Assembly (NCBI RefSeq): GCF_022489035.1
Contig: NZ_JAKVTV010000001.1
Location: 930,001 to 994,000, forward strand
DNA from: Christiangramia lutea
Lineage (GTDB): Bacteria > Bacteroidota > Bacteroidia > Flavobacteriales > Flavobacteriaceae
Direction: 5' to 3'
DNA: 64,000 nucleotides
In this document: piece by piece, positions 18,588-29,250 of the stretch
How the letters are laid out: each line of letters opens with the position of its first letter
Position numbering within the stretch: position 1 is the first letter of the stretch
The notes under the pieces: generated by a model
The model's input: only the letters and a program-made list of their open reading frames with translations
What the model was told of the DNA's origin: nothing
Databases searched by the model: none
Program-made: the position numbers and the translations under genes

Positions 18588-19259
18588 TTATGACTTCCCT
18601 TCTACTACCATCACGATCTCTCCCTTTGGAGGATGATCGGTATAATATTGTAATACCTCAGTTGCAGTACCTCTAATCGTCTCTTCGTGCATTTTAGTGA
18701 TCTCTCTAGACACAGATACATTTCTATCTTCACCAAAGTATTCTACAAAGTGCCCTAAGGTCTTGATCAACTTATGCGGAGATTCATAAAAGATCATTGT
18801 TCGCGGTTCTTCGGCCAGCAATTTTAACCTGGTTTGTCTTCCTTTTTTCACAGGTAGAAAGCCTTCGAATACAAATTTATCATTTGGAAGTCCGCTGTTC
18901 ACAAGTGCTGGTATAAATGCCGTAGCTCCGGGAAGACAATCTACCTCCACTCCTGCTTGTACACAGGCCCGGGTTAAAAGAAAACCAGGATCTGAGATCG
19001 CCGGTGTACCGGCATCACTTATAAGGGCAACAGTTTCACCAGCCTGAATCCTGGAAACTACCTGATCTACCGTCTTATGCTCGTTATGCATATGATGGCT
19101 TTGCATTGGAGTTCCAATATCAAAATGTTTCAATAATTTTCCGGAATTGCGTGTATCTTCTGCCAGTATAAGATCGGCTTCCTTTAGAACCTTTATGGCT
19201 CTAAAAGTCATATCCTCCAGGTTCCCAATGGGTGTTGGAACCAGAAACAACTTTCCCAT
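18588..19259 (-). CDS. rsmI: 16S rRNA (cytidine-1402-2'-O)-methyltransferase RsmI
   Basis: Methylates the ribose of C1402 in 16S rRNA using S-adenosylmethionine. Signatures of the tetrapyrrole-methylase fold are seen: the N-terminal LFLVPTPIGNLEDMTFRA, AEDTRNSGKLLKHF, ALISDAGTPAISDPG, and EGFLPVKKGRQ. At 223 residues it is slightly shorter than the E. coli protein because the C-terminal extension is missing. It sits between a conserved hypothetical gene and the glycosylase in one minus-strand run. Confidence 0.92.
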   Translation of the reverse strand: MGKLFLVPTPIGNLEDMTFRAIKVLKEADLILAEDTRNSGKLLKHFDIGTPMQSHHMHNEHKTVDQVVSRIQAGETVALISDAGTPAISDPGFLLTRACVQAGVEVDCLPGATAFIPALVNSGLPNDKFVFEGFLPVKKGRQTRLKLLAEEPRTMIFYESPHKLIKTLGHFVEYFGEDRNVSVSREITKMHEETIRGTATEVLQYYTDHPPKGEIVMVVEGKS

Positions 19260-19272
19260 AAATCAGATGCTG

Positions 19273-20031
19273 CTAGTTTGCGAATTTGTTATCGATATGC
19301 GCCATGAAACGCTCCTCATATTCCTCTTTTCCTTCCCAGTGATTATAATCTGGTTTAACGATCTTTTCCACAAACTTCTTAGCCTCGTCCAGACTATTGA
19401 AGGTATTTAATTGTGATAATACTCGATTATAATCGGCAGTGTTACCATCAAAAAGGTGTTTGATATAAGCAAGGCGTTCATTTAACCCAATATTGATTCC
19501 CTTTTTCAGGCGGTCATTCAATGATCTTGGTTTATTGCTTTTCTCAACGTGATTTACCGGCTGAAAATCTGGGAGATTATCATAATCTACACCTATATTC
19601 CTGAAATCCTTTTTAGATTTCTTCGGTGAGGTTTCCCTGGGAGTTTCTGGCACAGAATTAAGATTATTAAGAATATGGTCTACTTTTTCGGTCTCCGGCT
19701 CCATTTGTGCCACGATATCCTTGATCTTTTCGGTATTTGGTTCTGTTATCGCATCTGAATCTTTATTATATTCAGTTCCGTCAGGATAGAATTCATCATA
19801 TAAATTCTTCTGTTTAGTGGGTTCAGGTTTTAGTTGATCCTCTTTTTTCTGCTTAGGCTCAGGCTTAGGTTCAGGTTCCACTTCCAGATGCTTTTCAGTA
19901 AAAGCCAGAATGGTAAGTTTTTCGTAAAGATCTTTCGCCATAGATTTTAATTGACCTGCATCCAAATCTCCTTTTTGTTCAAGGATCTTTTCTGCTATAC
20001 CGATCAAATCTGCTTGGATTTTCTTTTTCAT
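19273..20031 (-). CDS. Hypothetical protein, charged and proline-rich centre
   Basis: A 252-residue protein that I do not recognise. The N-terminal 55 residues look helical; a Pro/Glu/Lys-rich linker with EPEPKPEPKQKK follows; the C-terminal third (about 165-250) is a compact helical region with NEYLAYIKHLF-like and LNTFNSLDEAKKFVEK segments. There is no signal peptide or membrane helix, so it should be cytoplasmic. It lies 13 bases upstream of rsmI on the same strand. Confidence 0.7.
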   Translation of the reverse strand: MKKKIQADLIGIAEKILEQKGDLDAGQLKSMAKDLYEKLTILAFTEKHLEVEPEPKPEPKQKKEDQLKPEPTKQKNLYDEFYPDGTEYNKDSDAITEPNTEKIKDIVAQMEPETEKVDHILNNLNSVPETPRETSPKKSKKDFRNIGVDYDNLPDFQPVNHVEKSNKPRSLNDRLKKGINIGLNERLAYIKHLFDGNTADYNRVLSQLNTFNSLDEAKKFVEKIVKPDYNHWEGKEEYEERFMAHIDNKFAN

Positions 20032-20160
20032 CTGCTAATAATTTTATATCATTTTCTAAGTTAGAAATGGATTTTTATATCATTCAAAAATTGTGAAAAA
20101 ATTGAAATGGATCATTTCATAACTTTAAGGATTCCAACTTTACCAGGGTTGTATTTTTAA

Positions 20161-20168
20161 TAAATTTG
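20161..20168 (+). promoter_or_regulatory. Candidate -7 element for tdk-alr
   Basis: TAAATTTG about 53 bases before the thymidine kinase ATG. The -33 partner is weak. Confidence 0.4.
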
Positions 20169-20221
20169 TTCCACCTTTATGCGAATGAGGTATTTCCCCA
20201 TTTCGATTTGAAAAATACAAA

Positions 20222-20869
20222 ATGTTTCTCGAAAATACAGTAAATCACGAAGAGCAATTTGGCTGGATTGAAGTTATTTGCGGCTCCATGTTTTCCGGTA
20301 AAACCGAAGAACTTATCCGCAGACTAAAGCGGGCAAAATTTGCCAAACAGAACGTAGAGATCTTCAAACCCGCCATAGACACAAGATATGACGAGGAGAT
20401 GGTAGTTTCTCATGATTCGAATGAGATCCGGTCCACTCCTGTTCCATCTGCCTCGAATATCAGAATTCTCGCAGATGGATGCGATGTAGTGGGCATAGAT
20501 GAAGCCCAGTTCTTCGATGATGAGATCGTGACCGTTTGTAACGATCTTGCAAATCGTGGTGTTCGCGTAATTGTTGCCGGTCTCGATATGGATTTTAAGG
20601 GAAATCCCTTTGGCCCGATGCCAAATCTCATGGCTACTGCAGAGTATGTAACAAAAGTGCATGCGGTTTGTACCAGGACAGGAAATTTGGCACAGTTTAG
20701 TTACCGAAAGGCAATTAATGATGATCTTGTTTTCCTGGGTGAAAATGAGGAATATGAGCCTCTAAGTCGTGGAGCCTACTACAAGGCCATGCTAAGCCAG
20801 AAGCTAAAAAAACTGGAAGTAAAGGAGCCTGAAGAACTAAAATCTAAACCGAGGGAAGAAAATGCCTAA
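20222..20869 (+). CDS. tdk: Thymidine kinase
   Basis: Phosphorylates thymidine to dTMP in the salvage pathway. Type II enzyme of 215 residues: Walker [12 protein letters not shown] (about 22-32), the DEAQFF motif that carries the catalytic glutamate, the lasso region with [15 protein letters not shown], and a charged C-terminal tail. The first 16 residues are an extension rich in Glu and Asn. Its last eight bases overlap the alanine racemase gene, so the two are translated from one message. Confidence 0.95.
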   Translation: MFLENTVNHEEQFGWIEVICGSMFSGKTEELIRRLKRAKFAKQNVEIFKPAIDTRYDEEMVVSHDSNEIRSTPVPSASNIRILADGCDVVGIDEAQFFDDEIVTVCNDLANRGVRVIVAGLDMDFKGNPFGPMPNLMATAEYVTKVHAVCTRTGNLAQFSYRKAINDDLVFLGENEEYEPLSRGAYYKAMLSQKLKKLEVKEPEELKSKPREENA

Positions 20870-21971
20870 AGCTGAAGAAACCGTTCTGGAAATAGATTTA
20901 GGCAACCTTGCACACAATTATCGATTTTTAAGATCTAAAATTGATGAGGGTGTAAAATTCATGTCGGTGGTGAAGGCTCATGCCTATGGAAGCGACTCTG
21001 TGGTTATCGCTAAGAAACTAGAAGAACTCGGCACAGATTATTTTGCCGTGGCTTACGTAGAAGAGGGGATCAGGCTTCGAAAACATGGTATTACCAAGCC
21101 CATTCTGGTACTGCATCCGCAGATTATTCATTTTGAAGAGATCATAGAACATTGCCTGGAACCAAACCTCTATAGCAAAAGAACGCTAAGTTCATTTATT
21201 TCAATTGCTGAAAAATTAAATCAGAAAGATTATCCCATACATATAAAGCTGAATACTGGTCTTAACCGGCTTGGATTCGATCAGCCTGAAGTAAATAATG
21301 TCCATAACCTCATTCAGGATTCGAAAGCAGTAAAGATCGCTTCGGTTTTTTCTCACCTGGCAGCCAGTGAAGACTGGAAGGAAAGAGATTTTACGGTGGG
21401 CCAGATAGACCTTTTCAGAAAAATGGCCTGGGAACTTATAGAAAACCTGGATTACGAACCATTACTTCATATTTGCAATACTTCAGGGGTGATCAATTAT
21501 CCGAAAGCAGCTTTTAGTATGGTAAGAACAGGAATTGGTCTTTATGGATATGGAAATGACGAGAACGTAGATCCCGAATTAAAACCTATTGGCACTTTGA
21601 AAACCATCATCTCTCAAATTAGGGAAATAAAACCTGGAGACACCGTAGGTTACAACAGGGTTTTCAAGACAGAAAACATTTCCAGAATAGCAACTCTTCC
21701 CATAGGACACGCTGATGGAATCAACAGGATCTATGGAAAGCAAAAAACTGGAGTATATATAAATAAACAATTCGCCCCTATAGTTGGCAATGTTTGCATG
21801 GACATTATTATGATAGATGTTACAGGGATAGAATGTGAGGAAGGAGATGAAGTGATCGTTTTTGGCGGACCTCAACATCCAGTTCAATTCGCAAAAGCAG
21901 CCGGCACCATTTCTTACGAATTGATTACCGGAATTCAGCGTAGAGTTAGCCGAAAAGTAATTCCGGAATAA
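20862..21971 (+). CDS. alr: Alanine racemase
   Basis: PLP enzyme that makes D-alanine for peptidoglycan. The PLP lysine is in [11 protein letters not shown] (about 34-44), the RLGF segment and GIGLYGYG bind the cofactor, and the catalytic tyrosine is in VGYNRVF of the C-terminal barrel. It has 369 residues and is free-standing, not fused to MurF as in some Bacteroidetes. It overlaps tdk by eight bases. Confidence 0.93.
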   Translation: MPKAEETVLEIDLGNLAHNYRFLRSKIDEGVKFMSVVKAHAYGSDSVVIAKKLEELGTDYFAVAYVEEGIRLRKHGITKPILVLHPQIIHFEEIIEHCLEPNLYSKRTLSSFISIAEKLNQKDYPIHIKLNTGLNRLGFDQPEVNNVHNLIQDSKAVKIASVFSHLAASEDWKERDFTVGQIDLFRKMAWELIENLDYEPLLHICNTSGVINYPKAAFSMVRTGIGLYGYGNDENVDPELKPIGTLKTIISQIREIKPGDTVGYNRVFKTENISRIATLPIGHADGINRIYGKQKTGVYINKQFAPIVGNVCMDIIMIDVTGIECEEGDEVIVFGGPQHPVQFAKAAGTISYELITGIQRRVSRKVIPE

Positions 21972-22034
21972 GTATAAATCCTTATATCAATTTTTTGTAT
22001 AAATTAGAGTCCAGTTAACTAATCAATATCAAAT

Positions 22035-22463
22035 ATGGGCTTTTTCAAAGATTTTAAAGCATTTCTGTTTCAGAAGGATATCGTTATGCTGGCCACTGCT
22101 GTGGTAATAGGCGCAGCCTTCAATAAGATTGTTACCTCTGTGGTAAATGATGTTATCATGCCAATTATCGGCCTTTTAACCGGTGGAATCGATTTCACAC
22201 AAAAATTTATTTCGTTAACCGGAGAAAGTTACCCCAGCCTTGAGGCAGCACAGGAAGCGAATGCCGCAGTGATCACCTACGGAAACCTAATTCAGGCAAT
22301 CATCTATTTTATTATCATTGGCTTTTTTATATTTTTGGTTCTCAGGTCTTATGAAAAGACCAAAAAGAAGGAAAATGTCGAGGAAGCACCTGCACCAAAA
22401 GGTCCTACTCAGGAAGAGATTCTTTTGGAGATCAGGGATGAATTAAAGAAACAGAATACCTAA
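22035..22463 (+). CDS. mscL: Large-conductance mechanosensitive channel MscL
   Basis: Inner-membrane channel that opens under membrane tension and releases solutes on osmotic downshock. The N-terminal amphipathic [16 protein letters not shown]1 with [21 protein letters not shown], a periplasmic loop, TM2 ([15 protein letters not shown]) and a cytoplasmic helix [13 protein letters not shown] are all present. The 142-residue length is typical. It is followed by a terminator. Confidence 0.95.
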   Translation: MGFFKDFKAFLFQKDIVMLATAVVIGAAFNKIVTSVVNDVIMPIIGLLTGGIDFTQKFISLTGESYPSLEAAQEANAAVITYGNLIQAIIYFIIIGFFIFLVLRSYEKTKKKENVEEAPAPKGPTQEEILLEIRDELKKQNT

Positions 22464-22504
22464 GAAGTACGCTTACCGCTACACTACTTGTTTTTAATAA
22501 TAAA

Positions 22505-22532
22505 CCCCGATGAGAATCGGGGTCTTTTTTTA
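22505..22532 (+). terminator. Intrinsic terminator of mscL
   Basis: ACCCCGAT, GAGA, ATCGGGGT stem-loop followed by seven T. Confidence 0.88.
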
Positions 22533-22651
22533 ACAAAATGTACAAATGCGTATAAAAACGTAAAAAGAACTAATTTTTCTTTGAGGTAATAATTCTGGTT
22601 TAAATTCAACCAATACCTTTGCAGTCAAATTTTTAAAAATCGCTATATAAT

Positions 22652-23641
22652 ATGAAAGTAGCTGTTGTTGGAGCCACCGGAATGGTAGGAAATGTAATGC
22701 TGAAAGTACTTGAAGAAAGAAACTTTCCGCTAAGTGAATTAATCCCAGTTGCTTCAGAAAGATCTGTAGGGAAAAAGATCAAATTTGGAGAAAAGGAATT
22801 TGAAGTTGTAGGACTGGAAACGGCTGTAGCTATGAAACCGGAGATCGCATTATTCTCTGCCGGGGGAGACACCTCTTTAAAATGGGCGCCAAAGTTTGCA
22901 GAAGTCGGCACCACTGTGATAGATAATTCTTCAGCCTGGAGAATGAACCCGGAGCACAAGCTGGTAATCCCAGAGATCAACGCATCCCTGCTTGATAAAT
23001 CTGATAAGATCATCGCGAACCCTAATTGTTCTACGATACAGCTATTAATGGCTTTAAAGCCTTTGCACGATAATTACGGGATCAAACGAGTAGTAGTTTC
23101 AACCTACCAGTCAATAACTGGTACCGGGGTTAAAGCCGTACAACAACTTGAAAACGAATATTCCGGTGAAAATGGTGAAATGGCGTATCCTTACCCTATT
23201 CACAGGAATGCTTTGCCGCACTGTGATGTTTTCCAGGATAATGGTTATACCAAGGAGGAGATGAAACTTACGAACGAGACTAAAAAGATACTTGGGGATG
23301 ACTCTGTGAACGTCACCGCAACCGCGATAAGAATTCCGGTAGTAGGAGGACATTCTGAATCTGTCAATATCGAATTCAGCAAAGATTTTGAAGAGGCCGA
23401 TGTACGTAAAATATTAAGCGAATTCCCGGGAATTACAGTTCAGGATAATCCTGGTGTAAATACCTATCCTATGCCAATTTATGCGGAAGGCAAGGATGAC
23501 GTATTTGTGGGAAGGATAAGAAGAGATCACTCACAGCCAAATACCCTGAATATGTGGATCGTTGCAGATAATTTAAGAAAAGGAGCAGCGACCAATGCGG
23601 TTCAGATTGCCGAATATCTAATTGAGCATAAGATCGTATAA
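22652..23641 (+). CDS. asd: Aspartate-semialdehyde dehydrogenase
   Basis: Reduces aspartyl phosphate to the semialdehyde for lysine, threonine, methionine and diaminopimelate synthesis. The N-terminal NADP site is VGATGMVG (about 6-13), the catalytic cysteine is in NPNCSTIQ (about 127-134), and the catalytic histidine region is VVGGHSESVNIE. The 329-residue length is normal. It is a single gene between two terminators. Confidence 0.95.
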   Translation: MKVAVVGATGMVGNVMLKVLEERNFPLSELIPVASERSVGKKIKFGEKEFEVVGLETAVAMKPEIALFSAGGDTSLKWAPKFAEVGTTVIDNSSAWRMNPEHKLVIPEINASLLDKSDKIIANPNCSTIQLLMALKPLHDNYGIKRVVVSTYQSITGTGVKAVQQLENEYSGENGEMAYPYPIHRNALPHCDVFQDNGYTKEEMKLTNETKKILGDDSVNVTATAIRIPVVGGHSESVNIEFSKDFEEADVRKILSEFPGITVQDNPGVNTYPMPIYAEGKDDVFVGRIRRDHSQPNTLNMWIVADNLRKGAATNAVQIAEYLIEHKIV

Positions 23642-23666
23642 AAAACATAGATATATCCATAAATAT

Positions 23667-23705
23667 AAAAGCCTTAAAGAATTTAACTTTCAGGCTTTTT
23701 TTATT
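23667..23705 (+). terminator. Intrinsic terminator of asd
   Basis: AAAAGCCT and AGGCTTTT arms with an inner AAAG/CTTT pairing, followed by a T-run. Confidence 0.75.
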
Positions 23706-23733
23706 TTAAATTAGGGGCATCAAAATTCATAAT

Positions 23734-25893
23734 ATGAAAAAAATAACTACCGCTATTTGTGTTTTGAGCTTTTTAGCCTATTCTAACAGCTCAAATAGTC
23801 AAAATCAAAAGGAATTGAAATATCCTGAAACTAAAAAAGTTGATACCGTTACCGATTATTTCGGCACCAAAGTAAAGGATCCATACCGCTGGCTGGAAGA
23901 TGACCGCAGCGAGGAAACTGAAAACTGGGTAAAAGCCCAGAATGAAGTAACTTTTAGATACCTTGAAAATATCCCTTATCGCGACCAGTTAAAGCAACGC
24001 CTAACTAAATTATGGGATTACGAAAAACTGAGCGCCCCCTTTACTGAAGGAGATTATATCTATTTCTTTAAGAACGATGGCCTTCAAAACCAGAGTGTTA
24101 TTTACAGAAAAAAAGGTGAGGATGCTGACGCAAAAGTATTCCTTGATCCAAATAAATTCAGTGAAGACGGGACTACTTCCCTTGGAGGCTTAAGCTTTTC
24201 TAAGGATGGTTCCAAAGTCGCCTATGCCATTTCTGAAGGTGGAAGCGACTGGAGAAAGATCATCGTGATGAATGCTGAAAACAAAGAAATCATGGGTGAC
24301 ACTATTCGCGATGTGAAATTCAGCGGGATGTCATGGAAAGGAAACGAAGGTTTCTTTTATTCCAGCTACGACAAGCCAGATGGAAGTGAACTTTCAGCAA
24401 AAACTGATCAGCATAAACTATATTATCACAAACTTGGAACTGCCCAGTCTGAAGACAAGGTGATCTTTGGAGGGACCGAAGACCAAAAGCACAGATATGT
24501 GGGTGGTGGAGTAACTGAAGATGATCATTATCTCACTATATCTGCAAGGAATTCAACTTCCGGAGGGAAATTATTTCTAATGGATCTTACCAAAGAAAAT
24601 CCGGAACTGATTACCATTCTTGATCATGAAAAGTCTGATTCTTATGTAATTGAGAATGATGATTCCAAATTGTTCATCGTGACCAACCTCAACGCTCCGA
24701 ATAAAAAGATCGTAAGCGTAGATGCTGCAAACCCAACTCCGGAAAACTGGGTTGATTTCATCCCGGAAACAGAACATGTACTAAGTCCATCAACCGGTGG
24801 AGGATATTTCTTCGCAGAATATATGGTAGACGCCATTTCACAGGTGAAACAATATGATTCTGAAGGTGAACTTGTTCGTGAAGTTGAACTTCCTGGAATT
24901 GGTTCAGCTGGTGGTTTTGGAGCGAAAGAAGAAGAGGAAACTCTATATTACTCTTTCACTAATTATGTGACCCCGGGTACTATTTACAAATATGATATTG
25001 AAGAAGGAACTTCTGAAGTATACAACAAGCCTAATATAGATTTCAATCCTGAGAATTACGAAAGCAAGCAGGTTTTCTATGATTCCAAGGATGGAACAAA
25101 AGTTCCTATGATCATCACTTATAAAAAAGGAACTGAATTAGATGGTGAAAATCCTACCATCCTTTATGGATATGGTGGTTTCAACGTTAGTCTAACCCCA
25201 GGATTCAGCACCGCGATGAGTGTATGGCTGGAACAGGGAGGTATTTATGCGGTTCCAAATCTTCGTGGTGGCGGAGAATATGGCAAGGAATGGCATAATG
25301 CCGGTACAAAGTTGAAAAAGCAAAATGTTTTTGACGACTTTATTGCCGCAGCAGAATACCTTATCGACAATAATTATACCTCGAGGAATAAACTGGCGAT
25401 AAGAGGTGGATCTAACGGTGGACTTCTTGTGGGAGCTACCATGACGCAGCGTCCAGACCTTATGCAGGTAGCTTTACCAGCTGTTGGGGTTATGGATATG
25501 CTTAGATACCACACTTTCACTGCCGGTGCCGGATGGGCCTACGACTACGGTACAGCAGAAGATAACAAAGAAATGTTCGAATACCTTTATGGATACTCTC
25601 CAGTACATAATGTAAAAGAGGGTGTTGAATATCCGGCAACTTTGGTTACAACCGGAGATCATGATGACCGAGTTGTACCTGCGCACTCATTTAAGTTCGC
25701 TGCAGAATTGCAGGACAAACATGCCGGTGAAGCGCCTGTTCTTATCAGGATCGAGACCAAAGCTGGTCATGGTGCAGGGAAACCAACCAGCAAGATCATC
25801 GAAGAATATGCTGATATCTTTGGTTTTACTCTATACAACATGGGTTATGAAAGTCTTCCAACCAGTGTAGGAAATACAATGGATGGGCAGTAA
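23734..25893 (+). CDS. Prolyl oligopeptidase (S9A family), exported
   Basis: Serine peptidase that cuts short peptides after proline. The N-terminal signal peptide (about 1-22, ending near NSSNSQ) suggests a periplasmic location. A beta-propeller runs to about residue 430 and is followed by the catalytic alpha/beta domain: the nucleophile is in [11 protein letters not shown] (about 558), the aspartate in [12 protein letters not shown] and the histidine in KAGHGAGKP. The 719-residue length fits the family. It is flanked by its own terminators and so appears monocistronic. Confidence 0.94.
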   Translation: MKKITTAICVLSFLAYSNSSNSQNQKELKYPETKKVDTVTDYFGTKVKDPYRWLEDDRSEETENWVKAQNEVTFRYLENIPYRDQLKQRLTKLWDYEKLSAPFTEGDYIYFFKNDGLQNQSVIYRKKGEDADAKVFLDPNKFSEDGTTSLGGLSFSKDGSKVAYAISEGGSDWRKIIVMNAENKEIMGDTIRDVKFSGMSWKGNEGFFYSSYDKPDGSELSAKTDQHKLYYHKLGTAQSEDKVIFGGTEDQKHRYVGGGVTEDDHYLTISARNSTSGGKLFLMDLTKENPELITILDHEKSDSYVIENDDSKLFIVTNLNAPNKKIVSVDAANPTPENWVDFIPETEHVLSPSTGGGYFFAEYMVDAISQVKQYDSEGELVREVELPGIGSAGGFGAKEEEETLYYSFTNYVTPGTIYKYDIEEGTSEVYNKPNIDFNPENYESKQVFYDSKDGTKVPMIITYKKGTELDGENPTILYGYGGFNVSLTPGFSTAMSVWLEQGGIYAVPNLRGGGEYGKEWHNAGTKLKKQNVFDDFIAAAEYLIDNNYTSRNKLAIRGGSNGGLLVGATMTQRPDLMQVALPAVGVMDMLRYHTFTAGAGWAYDYGTAEDNKEMFEYLYGYSPVHNVKEGVEYPATLVTTGDHDDRVVPAHSFKFAAELQDKHAGEAPVLIRIETKAGHGAGKPTSKIIEEYADIFGFTLYNMGYESLPTSVGNTMDGQ

Positions 25894-25914
25894 AAACATA
25901 TTAATTAAAAAGAT

Positions 25915-25944
25915 AAAGCGCGGATTATGTTCCGCGCTTTTTTT
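25915..25944 (+). terminator. Intrinsic terminator of the prolyl oligopeptidase gene
   Basis: A perfect ten-base stem, AAAGCGCGGA and TCCGCGCTTT, with a six-base loop and a T-run. Confidence 0.9.
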
Positions 25945-25975
25945 ATTTTAAATTCGGTCTTACATCTACCATACT

Positions 25976-26944
25976 ATGTTGAAACTTCAGAAAGTATCCT
26001 TTTCATACGACAAAGAACCCGTACTTAAAAACATCAGTTTTAAGATCGAAAAAGGTCAGAATGTATCCGTTATTGGCGAAAGTGGTTGTGGAAAAAGCAC
26101 TCTTCTGAAACTTATTTACGGACTTCTTCATACCGAAGGAAAGATCACCTGGAATGGTAAAGAACTGCTTGGTCCTAATTTCAACCTGGTTCCCGGAGAA
26201 CCCTTTATAAAATACCTGGCTCAGGATTTCGACCTGATGCTTCCCTTAACGGCAGCTGAAAATGTAGGCAAACATCTAAGCAATTTTTACCCAAACAAGA
26301 AGAAAAAGCGAATTAAGGAATTACTGGAAGTGGTAGAAATGGAAGATCTTGCCGATAAAAAGGCGAAACTGTTGAGTGGTGGTCAGCAACAAAGAATCGC
26401 TCTGGCCCGTGCCCTCGCAAAAGAACCAGAATTGATTCTGCTGGATGAACCATTCAGTCATATAGATCATTTCAGGAAAAATAACCTAAGGCGTCGTCTA
26501 TTCTCCTACCTAAAGGAAAAAAACATTACCTGTATCGTGGCGACTCATGACAGCACAGATGCTCTTTCTTTTGCCGACAGGACCTTCGTACTTAAAAATG
26601 GAAACATCTATGCTGAAGGAAGCCCGGAGGACCTTTATCAAAATCCTCCAAATAAATATGTAGCCTCACTTTTTGGCGATGTAAACCACATCATGCTTAA
26701 GAATCTTATTGCAGATGAAAAAAGCCGTAAACGGGTTGTATTATACCCACATGATATTAGTATCAAAAATAGTTCACCGATAAAAGCAGAAGTGAAAAAA
26801 ACATATTTCAAAGGAGAGAACTTTCTAATTCATGCCAGTTTGAATGGAGAGGAAATCCTTGTTGAAAGTAAAAAAGATATAAAGCCGGGCAGGAAAGTGG
26901 GTATAAGTGTTGCCCAAAAACTGATCGATCAAAGACTTAAATAA
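25976..26944 (+). CDS. ABC transporter ATP-binding protein with C-terminal TOBE-like domain
   Basis: A 322-residue ATPase of the PotA/FbpC type. Walker A is GESGCGKST (about 38-46), the signature LSGGQQQRIALARAL (about 129-143), Walker B LILLDEPFSHID, and the H-loop ATHDSTDAL. Residues from about 235 on look like a small beta-rich TOBE domain that would bind substrate or regulator. No permease or binding protein is encoded nearby, so the partner is elsewhere. It converges with and overlaps the GreA-like gene by eight bases. Confidence 0.85.
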   Translation: MLKLQKVSFSYDKEPVLKNISFKIEKGQNVSVIGESGCGKSTLLKLIYGLLHTEGKITWNGKELLGPNFNLVPGEPFIKYLAQDFDLMLPLTAAENVGKHLSNFYPNKKKKRIKELLEVVEMEDLADKKAKLLSGGQQQRIALARALAKEPELILLDEPFSHIDHFRKNNLRRRLFSYLKEKNITCIVATHDSTDALSFADRTFVLKNGNIYAEGSPEDLYQNPPNKYVASLFGDVNHIMLKNLIADEKSRKRVVLYPHDISIKNSSPIKAEVKKTYFKGENFLIHASLNGEEILVESKKDIKPGRKVGISVAQKLIDQRLK

Positions 26945-27389
26945 TCTTATCTATTCTGAATTCCCGATTATTAAAAATTACCTCATCACCTTCCTTTTTT
27001 CCCAACAAAACCTGGGCTACTGGCGCTTTTATCCCAACGGCATAGAAATTTTCTTTATCCAGCTTGATTTCACCAGCAGGAATGGAAATAAAAAAATTTT
27101 CTTTATCGGTTTTAACCACACTTCCTAAAATTGCATTCCCTGTTGGTTTTTGATCCTCAATTCTCTTCAGAATATTTCTCAATTGTTCATACTGATTTAG
27201 CTGAATACTAAGTTTATTCCACTCGATATTGATCATTTCCCGGCCAGTTTCAAACTTATCCCCTGCACTGCTTTTCGATTCGCTTTCCATGTCTTCCTTA
27301 AGTCCGTCCATGGCTTTTTTTACCACGGCTACCTTTATTTGAAGGTAGTCATGGCAAGCCTTTATTAACTTAGATCGCAATTCAGTCAT
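26937..27389 (-). CDS. GreA/GreB-like C-terminal domain protein
   Basis: A 150-residue protein with a helical, coiled-coil-like first half and a C-terminal half (GNAILGSVVKTDKENFFISI ... KEGDEVIFNNREF) that resembles the RNA polymerase-binding domain of GreA/GreB/Rnk factors. The acidic coiled-coil tip is not clearly conserved, so its role as a transcript-cleavage factor is uncertain. Relatives in flavobacteria are sometimes misnamed 3-oxoacyl-ACP synthase. Its start abuts the mtgA stop, which suggests co-transcription. Confidence 0.65.
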   Translation of the reverse strand: MTELRSKLIKACHDYLQIKVAVVKKAMDGLKEDMESESKSSAGDKFETGREMINIEWNKLSIQLNQYEQLRNILKRIEDQKPTGNAILGSVVKTDKENFFISIPAGEIKLDKENFYAVGIKAPVAQVLLGKKEGDEVIFNNREFRIDKII

Positions 27390-28060
27390 TATTCAAGGAT
27401 AAATTTTCCATAATTCTGCATTTGTCTCACGATCCAGTTCTTTCTTTTCTGAATAAAATTTGATGCCGGATTTGCCCGATATTCTCTGGGATTTGGAAGT
27501 ACAGCGGCAATCGCAGCAGCCTCATAAGGACCCAATTTGCCAGCATCCTTATTAAACCAGTGCTGGGCTGCGGCCTGGGCTCCATATATCCCCTTTCCCA
27601 TTTCTATACTATTCAGATATACTTCCAGGATACGCTCTTTACTCCAGATCATTTCTATCATAAATGTAAAATATGCCTCCAATCCTTTTCTGAACCAGGT
27701 TCGGCTTGGCCACAGAAAGACATTTTTAGCTGTTTGCTGAGAGATGGTAGACGCTCCCCTAATCTTCCTTCCAGACCGATTGTCTTCCATAGCTTCCTGA
27801 ATAGCTTCAAAATCGAATCCGCTATGCTTTTCAAAGTTCTGATCTTCACTGGCAATTACAGCCAATTGAAGATGCCTGGAAATTTCCTCAATAGGAACCC
27901 AGTCATGTTCCAGAGGTTCTTCCGGGTTCTCAAAATATCTAATGGCCATCAAAGGTGTGAATGGCACCGGCACAAATTTATAGATCACTACCATCAGGAT
28001 ACTGAAAAGAAAAAGTCCCAGCAGGACCTTAAAAATGAATCTGAATAATCTTTTTATCAT
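27389..28060 (-). CDS. mtgA: Monofunctional biosynthetic peptidoglycan transglycosylase
   Basis: Glycosyltransferase family 51 enzyme that polymerises lipid II at the inner membrane. The N-terminal helix (about 8-28) anchors it; catalytic motifs EDQNFEKHSGFD (about 81-92), GASTISQQTAKNVFLW and the RILEVYLNSIEMGKGIYGA segment are conserved. The ATG at 28060 overlaps the stop of the upstream FAD oxidoreductase gene (ATGA), which favours it over the longer frame that starts at 28141. It has 223 residues and no transpeptidase domain. Confidence 0.92.
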   Translation of the reverse strand: MIKRLFRFIFKVLLGLFLFSILMVVIYKFVPVPFTPLMAIRYFENPEEPLEHDWVPIEEISRHLQLAVIASEDQNFEKHSGFDFEAIQEAMEDNRSGRKIRGASTISQQTAKNVFLWPSRTWFRKGLEAYFTFMIEMIWSKERILEVYLNSIEMGKGIYGAQAAAQHWFNKDAGKLGPYEAAAIAAVLPNPREYRANPASNFIQKRKNWIVRQMQNYGKFILE

Positions 28061-29178
28061 GATTTCAATGCTAGTTCCGCGATTTCTTTCCCTGCAAGGC
28101 TTCCTATGGCTATACCCATTCCGCCAAGGCGAACACCGCAATATACATTATTGGAAAGCTTTTTAATAACAGGATTTTTTTGTGCACCTACTCCCATAAT
28201 TCCACTCCATGATTGCTGAATTTCGAAATCGGTTTCTGGCAGGATACAGGCTTTTAATAGTTCTTTTAGTTTATTCTGAATTAGGTCTGTTAATCCCATT
28301 TCGTCGGTTTCTTCGGTTTTAAAATCAAGATTTCTTCCACCTCCAAACAAAACTCGGTCACCAATATTACGGAAATAATAATAACCCCTGTCCAGATGAA
28401 AAGTACCTTTAAAAGGTATGTTCTTTATCGGATTCGTAATAAGGACCTGGGCACGGGCAGGTTTTACCTCATCGATTCCCAGCCTGGAAGCAAAACCATT
28501 GATTGCAATGATAAATTTCCTGGATTTCAGACTAAAATTTTTCGTTTTAACCGTTACTCCCTGTTCATGATCAATAAAACCTGTCACTTCTACCCCATTC
28601 AGGATCTTAATGTCTTTACTAATGGCTTTTTTCACCAAAGCACCCATCATCTTCCCGGTATCAATCTGACCTTCAAATTTATTATAGATCAGTTTGGGCT
28701 GAATTTGCCTAAAGCCAAAACTGTTCTCGGCAACTTCAAATATATCTTCCTGGAAAACTTCCCAAAGTAATCTATTGATTTCAGGGAACTTTTCCAGACA
28801 TTCCTCATATAGCTCCTTATCTGATCCTGTAAAGAGTTCGTAACCACCTTGGTTCTGAAAATCAATAATATCATCACCCAGGTTCTTCCGAAGCAGATCA
28901 AGGCCATCCTTGCGCTTTTTAACCAGGTTTAAAACCTCAGGAGCTGAATGTGTCCTGAGATCATCAAGGATCTCTGAAATACTTCCAAAACAGGCAAAAC
29001 CGGCATTCTTAGTGCTGGCGCCTTCGGGCAGCATCCCTTTTTCCAGGATGAGGATCTTAGCCTCAGGTCTGGCTTGCTTTAAATTAATAGCGCAATTTAA
29101 GCCAGTAATTCCGCTTCCGGCAATACAGTAATCAACATCAGAAAACCAGGAGTCGGTTTCCCAAAAGGAAAAATTCAT
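28057..29178 (-). CDS. FAD-dependent oxidoreductase (DAO family)
   Basis: A 373-residue D-amino acid oxidase-type flavoprotein. The dinucleotide motif is CIAGSGITGLNCAI (about 16-29), followed by GASTKNAGFACFGS, which resembles gamma-glutamylputrescine oxidase and related amine oxidases, and a C-terminal FAD segment GVRLGGMGIAIGSLAG. The natural amine or amino acid substrate is not evident. I use the ATG at 29178; the frame continues to a TTG at 29208, but that lies next to a terminator. The stop overlaps mtgA. Confidence 0.82.
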   Translation of the reverse strand: MNFSFWETDSWFSDVDYCIAGSGITGLNCAINLKQARPEAKILILEKGMLPEGASTKNAGFACFGSISEILDDLRTHSAPEVLNLVKKRKDGLDLLRKNLGDDIIDFQNQGGYELFTGSDKELYEECLEKFPEINRLLWEVFQEDIFEVAENSFGFRQIQPKLIYNKFEGQIDTGKMMGALVKKAISKDIKILNGVEVTGFIDHEQGVTVKTKNFSLKSRKFIIAINGFASRLGIDEVKPARAQVLITNPIKNIPFKGTFHLDRGYYYFRNIGDRVLFGGGRNLDFKTEETDEMGLTDLIQNKLKELLKACILPETDFEIQQSWSGIMGVGAQKNPVIKKLSNNVYCGVRLGGMGIAIGSLAGKEIAELALKS

Positions 29179-29205
29179 GGAGTCGTATTTTCTAGGCTGA
29201 AAATA

Positions 29206-29241
29206 CAAAAAAAACCTCCAGGGTAAAGGCTAGCCTGGAGG
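29206..29241 (-). terminator. Second of two tandem terminators behind accC
   Basis: CCTCCAGG/CCTGGAGG stem with an eleven-base loop. On the minus strand it is followed by eight T. It lies directly before the FAD oxidoreductase gene. Confidence 0.8.
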
Positions 29242-29250
29242 TCTACTTTC